NCBI GenBank assembly: GCA_030549205.1
Contig: JAUKTV010000003.1
Coordinates: forward strand, 3,162,001-3,226,000
DNA from: Apiosordaria backusii
Taxonomy: Eukaryota; Ascomycota; Sordariomycetes; Sordariales; Lasiosphaeriaceae
Length of the DNA stretch: 64,000 bases
Direction of reading: 5' to 3'
Position numbers and translations under genes: made by a program. Positions 58,801 to 64,000 of the stretch are shown here, one piece after another; within the stretch, counting starts at the first letter, position 1, and every line of letters starts with the position of its first letter. The notes beneath the pieces were generated by a model. That model was not told the DNA's origin, ran no database searches, and worked only from the letters and a program-made list of their open reading frames with translations.

Positions 58801-61800
58801 TACTATAAAGCTAACGGTTAGGTTGAAAAGAAAGTACTATATAGGCCTAATAAGGCCCCGATAGTAGTATTTGATTTTAAAGCTTTAGGCTTCTTTTTAA
58901 AATTACAAAGGATAGAAAGGTCTATTATTTACTATAATGTAAGTTTTAACATTACTAGTCGAAAGCGAAAATTAATAGTTAAGCTTTTTAATAGGCCTTT
59001 ATTTTAAAAAGATAGCTATTTAAAGGTCGATTTAAACCTTTAAAGGCCTAATAATAAGCTTATAAAGTTAAATAGCGATAGCACTATTAGCTTTAATTTA
59101 AATATTTAAAAGGTAAAGCCTTATAGGCTTAAGAGGTTTAAGTTTAATTATAAAGAAAGCTATAGTTAGAGTAGACTTAAAGGAATAGAACTCCGTTAGC
59201 CTATAGAAGGCCTTAATAGCTTAAGTAACCTTAACTTTAAAAGATCTAATTAAAGCAGACCTACTAAAAAGCTCTATTAGCCTATAGAAGGCTTTAATAG
59301 CTTAAATAACCCTAGCCTACTTAATTAAAAAAAGGCTTAAAAGAGCTATATACTTAAAGAGGCTATTAAAAATATCCCTAATATTACTATAGACCATTAT
59401 AGTAAATTACTTTAAATAGTATTAAAATAGTACATTAGGCTAGGTTATATAGGCTTAATATTGCTAAAAAAGACCAGTAAAATTACTACTAAGCTTTTAA
59501 ATCTAAATTAAATAAAAAAAGTAGATTTTTAATATTCGGCCTATAATAAAGTTAAAGTAATAAAAAGGCTTTAATTTTCTACTATTTTAAACTTACTTAA
59601 GGCTTTAGGTTCTATTAAAGATAATACTTTTAAAATTAAGCCTATACCCTATAATAGACTTCCTATAGTGTTGATTTTAGTAAATTAAAAATCCTAGTTT
59701 AAATAGGCCTTTTACTTACTAAACGTTAAAGAATTAACTATACTAAGCGCTATAAAAGGCTTTTTTAAAGGCCTAAAGAATCGCTATAACTAATACCCTA
59801 TCTATTTTTACTATAATAGTAGGAAAGAAATTAACTATAAATTATAGGCCTAATTTTCTACTAAAGGCGTTAAATTTTCTATTTTTAAGCCTTATATTTA
59901 TAAATAAAATAGCCTAATTAAACGTTCTATTAAAGTATTTTTAAACCGGTTATAGGCTATAATAGTATTATTATAGTTCCTTTAGTATTTATAGTACTAT
60001 ATAATGCCTATAGTACTTAAATTAGTTAACTATATAGCAGTTAATAATAAAGACTTAACTTTTTATTAAACATTCTATAATAAATTAAAGCCTTTTCTTT
60101 CTTATAAATTAAATTTAAGCTAATTTAAAGCTATAGGCTTTTTTATAAAGCTCCTTATTTCCGTTAAAAAAAAGTCTAAAACTTTAAAGCTATAGGCCTA
60201 TATAAAGCTTAGTAAATTACTAACTATCTTTAAAAGTAAGACTTACTAAATATAAATACCGGCTAAAAAGGCAATAGTAAAATCTTCCTTTATTAATATA
60301 GTAAATAAGCCTACTATAATTTAAAGTATTATTACTATTTTAAAAGGGGATTTAAATTAAAGAAGGGTAGAGTTATTATAATTAGTAAATAAAGATAGCA
60401 ACCTATACTTTAAATATAACTCAATCGGCCGACTAAGTTTATAAATTAACTAATAGGCTAATATTGAAAAATTCTTTAATAGTAAGCTAATTAATAGGCT
60501 TACTATTTAAAAAGCTATAATCGATAATAGCCTAAAGCCTTTTAGTAGGCTTATTATAGGCTTTAAAGTCGGTTTAAAACCTCCTATTAAAGACTATTTA
60601 CTAGTAAAAGTAAAAGAACTATACTTAAATATAAGTAAAGATATTAAAATAGGTATTAGCTAATTTATTAAATTAATTTTAACTAAAGTTAAGGCTTATT
60701 ATTATAGGGTCTTTAAAGGTCTTTTTAATATTAATTTATTACTTTAAATATTAAAATAAATACTAAAGAACTTTAAAAAATCCTATTGGCTAAAGGCTAT
60801 ATATAATAAATTTAAGTAAATAGTTAATTAAAAAACCTTTAAGTTCTTTTTTTAAAGTCCTTTTTTTAAAGACTGTATACTATTGTCTCGTGTCTCTCTG
60901 AGAAGTGGATCTTCCAAAAAAAAAAATTTTTTTACAACGCTACACCCGGCGTTGGTTCTCTTCACAGTTGATCTGGTGTGCCACTTGAACTGCCTGGAGC
61001 CACCGTCATGGTCACGTGGTTGTCACGTGCTTGTCACGTGCTTGCCACATGGCTGAACCTTCTGTATACTATTAACTAATAGGTTAGTACTATATAAAAA
61101 GACCGATAAAGAAAATAGGCTTTTAAAGTTTAAAGCTAAGTTAGTTAGTAAAGGATTTTTATAAAAAGAAGGCTTGGATTTTATAAAGACCTTTACCTTT
61201 ATTACTATACTACTTACTTAATATATACTATTAACTCTAGCAGCTTTATTAAATTGGAAAATAAAGTAAATCGATTTTATAAAGGTATTTTTTAATAGCT
61301 ATTTAAAAGAGAAGAATTATATAGTTATATTTAAAGGCTTCTATAAATTCTACTATTTAACAGACTTAGCTATTAAAGTTAAGCTATATAAATAAAGCTT
61401 TAAGTTTAAACCAGTTAAATAATTTGCCTCTTTAAGGCTCTATATAGCTTAAATTAAAGCCCTAGACTTTAATAAACTAAACTTACTAAGCTATTAAAAG
61501 AAAAGGGTTTTATAGTGTTAATTTTTAACTCTACTATCTTCTATAATTTTAAGGCTAGGATTTTTATAGTAATCTATATTAATAATTATTTAATTATAGG
61601 CTTTAATAAGGCCTATATTTAACGGCTTAAGAAAAGCTTAAATAAGGTCTACTTAATAGAAAATAGAAGGCCGGCTTTTTTCTTTTTAAGTATTTAAATA
61701 ATAAAAGATAGGCATTGCTTTCTTTTATAGCTTAGCTAAGTTTAATATATATAAAAGGTAATTAAAACCTTTAGCTTTAAAAATAGCTATAAAATACTAG

Positions 61801-62417
61801 TTTCCTTATAGCTTAAAATAGTAGCCTAATATAAAGACTTTAAATTAAAAGGAAGCTTTATAAATAAGTCAGATTATATACTATTCTAATATATAGTAAG
61901 CACTATAATATATTTAATAACTTAAATAAGGCTTAATATTGCTTTTACAGTATAGTAGCTTTTAAAGAGTATATAATAACCTACTATAATAAACTTAAAT
62001 GCTATTAAAAACCTTCTAAAGTATTTAAATAGTATAGAGAATTTAGTAATTACTTACAGTTATAATATTATTAGACTTTTTAAAAAAAAAGGTACTATAG
62101 TACCTATAGGCTTTATAAATTTAGACTTTATAAAGGACTTAAAGGACTTAAAATCTACCTATAGCTTTATATTTAAAATAGCTAAAGGCCTTATAAACTA
62201 GAAATTAAAAAAGGCTAATACTATAAGCTTCTTTACTTTAAAGGTTAAAATCAATATATTTATTAAGGCTATTTATAAAGCTCTATAGATTAAAGGGGTT
62301 TATAAAAAGTTAAGGTATACTTTAATAAGCTTTACCCTTTTATATAGTAATAATACTAGCTTTATAATTACTGTTTATAACCTAGCCTTTTATAATTATA
62401 TTAAGTATATACTATTA
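55845..62417 (+). pseudogene. Ty1/copia element F: LTR, gag and pol, RIP-mutated, interrupted twice
   Basis: LTR 55,845-56,675 (831 bp). Gag fossil about 56,700-58,200, integrase region about 58,200-59,430, RT with YINN at 61,575-61,586, RNase H region from about 61,900. A 177-bp unmutated insertion (60,885-61,061) splits RT, and gypsy copy 2 enters at 62,418. This is the best reference for element order in the family, because the gag-to-pol segment is collinear here. Confidence 0.8.
60885..61061. mobile_element. 177-bp SINE-like insertion with 12-bp target duplication
   Basis: Balanced-composition insert in the RIP-mutated copia RT. The flanking 12-mer ctgtatactatt is duplicated (60,873-60,884 and 61,062-61,073); element D has a single copy at the equivalent site. 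The insert contains A11T7, a weak RNA polymerase III B-box-like gcagttcaagtgg on the minus strand, and three CACGTG plus one CACATG at exact 11-bp spacing (61,013, 61,024, 61,035, 61,046). Target-duplication length fits target-primed retrotransposition. No coding capacity. Confidence 0.7.
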
Positions 62418-62842
62418 TGTGACGAACCCCTGATCAGAACCTCTGAAAGGGATACACAGTTGAAGGTAACTTCTGATAATAATGGTTCGGTGCAGCTAAA
62501 CAGTGCACAACAAGATGTCTCAATGTAAACACAAGATACCGTGAATACAAGCTGTGATTGCATACTGCGGAACTATCTACAAGCTATCTAGTTCCTTCGT
62601 ATATATAGACCATAAATCCCTAAGTACCTCCGTACCTGGATCACTCCGGATCACCAGCGACCGGTGGTGATCCTCTGGCGCTCACCACGCTCACCAGGTG
62701 ATCGTGGTGATCCGGCTCACCTTTGCCAAGCAGTGAGCCTTCCTTGACCCTGCAGCCCTGCTGCCGTGTCTCCTTCCTCCGATTGGCAGGCATGGCTAGC
62801 TGCAGTCCCCACCTGGCCTTGCTATATGGTTGGTCTGTGACA
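62418..62842 (-). repeat. 3' LTR of gypsy copy 2 (425 bp)
   Basis: Sense ends TGTCACAGACC and GTCACA. R-U5 is nearly identical to copy 1. TATA CTATATATAC is at 62,599-62,608. Its U3 carries five GTGATC/GATCAC hexamers. A TATAT at 62,823-62,827 could serve the antisense gene. Confidence 0.9.
62639..62712. promoter_or_regulatory. U3 hexamer cluster, GTGATC type (5 copies)
   Basis: GATCAC at 62,639 and 62,649; GTGATC at 62,667, 62,698 and 62,707. GCTCACC repeats lie between them. Position relative to TATA is the same as in the other two LTRs. Confidence 0.6.
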
Positions 62843-62981
62843 CGATGCTCCCCCTCGACGTCTTTCGTCCCGGAAGACTCGACGTTGTTGTCCTTATACC
62901 CTTAACGCTGCTGTCCCTTCTCGCGCGTAAGTAACCCCTCTCCTTTTCTTCTTCCGTACGCTCGCTCCGGTATGCCTAACG

Positions 62982-63642
62982 ATGGCGGGCCGCGTAGAGA
63001 AACGTTACCGCGATACTGCTCGCGAACGAACAGTTCTTTCCGCCTCAATCGATCAGGACGGCGTCGAAATCATGCCTTGCTCCCGCTGCTGGCGCGCGAA
63101 GCCTCAAGGGCGCTGTATTATGAAAGAGGGGTCGAACCGCTGCTCAAACTGCGTTCGAACGGGCAAATCGTGCGACGGGCCAAACGTGGCCGATTCTTGT
63201 GGGTGCCTGGGTTCTGTGCCATGGTCTTTTCTTACTGACGGTCGTAGTGATTAAAAACTTGTCGGAACAAAAGAAAATCGATGAGGAAATAGCCGCGAAA
63301 GAGAATCTGTTGGCGGAGACGCTGAGCTCCTTGACTCGTCTTCGCAAGCAGCGCGAGTCGATGCGTGACTGGGGTGCGGAACTCTTTCGTCGGGGAATGG
63401 AGTCGCTAGACGAGGTCGACGGTCTAGTACCCACTTCGCCCGAACCTGCCGATCCTCTGGGGGAACAGTCCCTGGCTGGTCAGGCCCAGTCGCTAGGTGC
63501 CTGGGAGGCCGTCGGCACCGCTCCCTCTAGCCCCGGCGTGGCCTTCGAGCCCTTTTCTGGCTTCGACTGGCTGGCTGACCCCGTGCCCCCGGTCGATCAG
63601 GGTTCCTTCGGTGAAATTCCTCCAGTTTCTCAGGGCAGTTGA
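62982..63642 (+). CDS. Antisense gene of gypsy copy 2: Zn2Cys6-like cluster plus coiled coil, one intron
   Basis: Exon 1 62,982-63,198 and exon 2 63,248-63,642, separated by a 49-bp intron (GTGGGT donor, CTTACTGACG branch, GTAG acceptor), encode 203 residues. N-terminal MAGRVEKRYRD; cysteine cluster with spacing CX2CX8CX8CX2CX6C (contexts PCSRCWRAK, GRCIM, NRCSNC, KSCDG), closer to canonical Zn2Cys6 than copy 1; coiled coil (IKNLSEQKKIDEEIAAKENL, then LTRLRKQRESM and LDEVD); acidic/Pro/Gly tail ending PPVSQGS. The last 116 bp overlap pol on the opposite strand. The N-terminal two thirds are very different from the copy 1 protein although pol and R-U5 are nearly identical. The intron is inferred from splice signals and frame. 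A second ATG (62,972) in another frame leads to a short unrelated frame. Confidence 0.7.
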
Positions 63643-64000
63643 GGTTCATTGCTGGTTCCCATGAGTTGTCTGTGTCCGGGTAGTCCAGCCAGCTGACTAA
63701 ATACTCCAGTTGTCCGCTACTAATGCGAGAGTCCAGTACCTCTTCCACGTCGTACTCTTCTTCTTCGTCCTCGGCTTCTACTTGTGTGTCTGGGCTGGCA
63801 GCCCGTGGTGCCGGTTCCAAGAGTGAAATGTGGAAAGTGTTCGATCGTAACCGCATAGTACTCGGTAGTTTAAGCCTGAATGCTGTTTCCGATATTTTTT
63901 CCTCGACCGTAAAGGGTCCGACTCTCCTGTGGTCTAGCTTTTTGCTTGGTCGTTTTGTGCGTAAATTTCGTGTTGATAAAAACACTTTATCCCCCTCTTC
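63527..64000 (-). CDS. pol: Chromovirus Pol C-terminus, copy 2 (partial), possible frameshift at the edge
   Basis: Frame open from about 63,990 to the stop at 63,527. Includes the integrase C-terminal GPFTVEEKISETAFRL and the chromodomain (YDVEEVLDSR, LEYLVSWLDYP, NSWEP). The tail differs from copy 1 exactly where it overlaps the antisense gene. At 63,991-63,995 there are five C residues where copy 1 has six (28,028-28,033), shifting the frame relative to copy 1. Confidence 0.85.
   Translation of the reverse strand, partial: EEGDKVFLSTRNLRTKRPSKKLDHRRVGPFTVEEKISETAFRLKLPSTMRLRSNTFHISLLEPAPRAASPDTQVEAEDEEEEYDVEEVLDSRISSGQLEYLVSWLDYPDTDNSWEPAMNLNCPEKLEEFHRRNPDRPGARGQPASRSQKRARRPRRG

Larger units (their letters stand above)
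62418..64000 (-). mobile_element. Ty3/gypsy chromovirus copy 2, 3' part (runs off the right edge)
   Basis: Inserted into the copia RNase H region at 62,417. Contains the 3' LTR (62,418-62,842), PPT (GAGGGGGAGCATCG), antisense gene (62,982-63,642) and the C-terminus of pol (from 63,527). Composition is balanced and not RIP-mutated. It is the same family as 26,509-33,084. Confidence 0.9.

Noticed and set aside
1..64000. CRISPR arrays, rRNA and tRNA genes
   Set aside because: Tandem arrays found (11-bp, 17-bp, 25-bp, 33-bp units) lack spacers; no rRNA sequence or convincing tRNA A/B-box pair was seen by eye.

Overview
The window is nuclear DNA of a filamentous ascomycete, most likely a Sordariomycete. 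Genes have short GT..AG introns (49-194 bp) with CTAAC/CTGAT-type branch sites, and the proteins are fungal (eRF3/Sup35, a Yrb30-type Ran binder, an Ecp2/Hce2-like secreted protein). About 19 kb of ordinary gene-bearing DNA is followed by about 45 kb of extremely AT-rich transposon wreckage that looks mutated by repeat-induced point mutation (RIP).

Region 1-18,714 holds seven genes. They are the 5' half of a SNF2-family ATPase (minus), a cytochrome P450 (minus, 2 exons), a small secreted four-cysteine protein (minus, 2 exons) and a Yrb30-like RanGTP-binding protein (minus, 3 exons). Divergent from the last are eRF3/Sup35 with a prion-like Q/N/G/Y N-terminus (plus, 3 exons), a short-chain dehydrogenase (plus, 3 exons) and a mitochondrial 2-oxoglutarate/malate carrier (plus, 2 exons). 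They do not form a single pathway. Composition then changes abruptly near 19,020.

Region 19,021-62,417 is nested dead retroelements: the RNase H-integrase-chromodomain part of a RIP-mutated chromovirus (23,290-25,583, minus); an LTR-like remnant (25,584-26,508); six 831-bp-type LTRs of one Ty1/copia family with gag/pol remains in both orientations (35,319-51,872 and 55,845-62,417), one copy carrying an apparent in-place 1.6-kb inversion; two solo LTRs of another family with perfect 5-bp target duplications; a 177-bp unmutated SINE-like insertion with a 12-bp target duplication; and several tandem repeats. Key residues are altered as RIP predicts (YVDD to YINN in three copia copies, every change TG to TA).

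Two copies of one Ty3/gypsy chromovirus sit in this wreckage without visible RIP: 26,509-33,084 (complete, minus) and 62,418-64,000 (3' part, minus, running off the window). They are the most interesting content. Each carries, between pol and the 3' LTR, an antisense gene for a protein of about 205 residues with a Zn2Cys6-like cysteine cluster and a predicted coiled coil, ending in the same seven residues. The U3 part of each of the three LTRs carries its own cluster of five or six copies of a different hexamer just upstream of the TATA box (TGCTCA, ATGATC or GTGATC), while R-U5 and the pol C-terminus are nearly identical. This suggests a swappable regulator/binding-site module inside a retrotransposon. 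The element also shows a probable Tf1-like self-priming signal.
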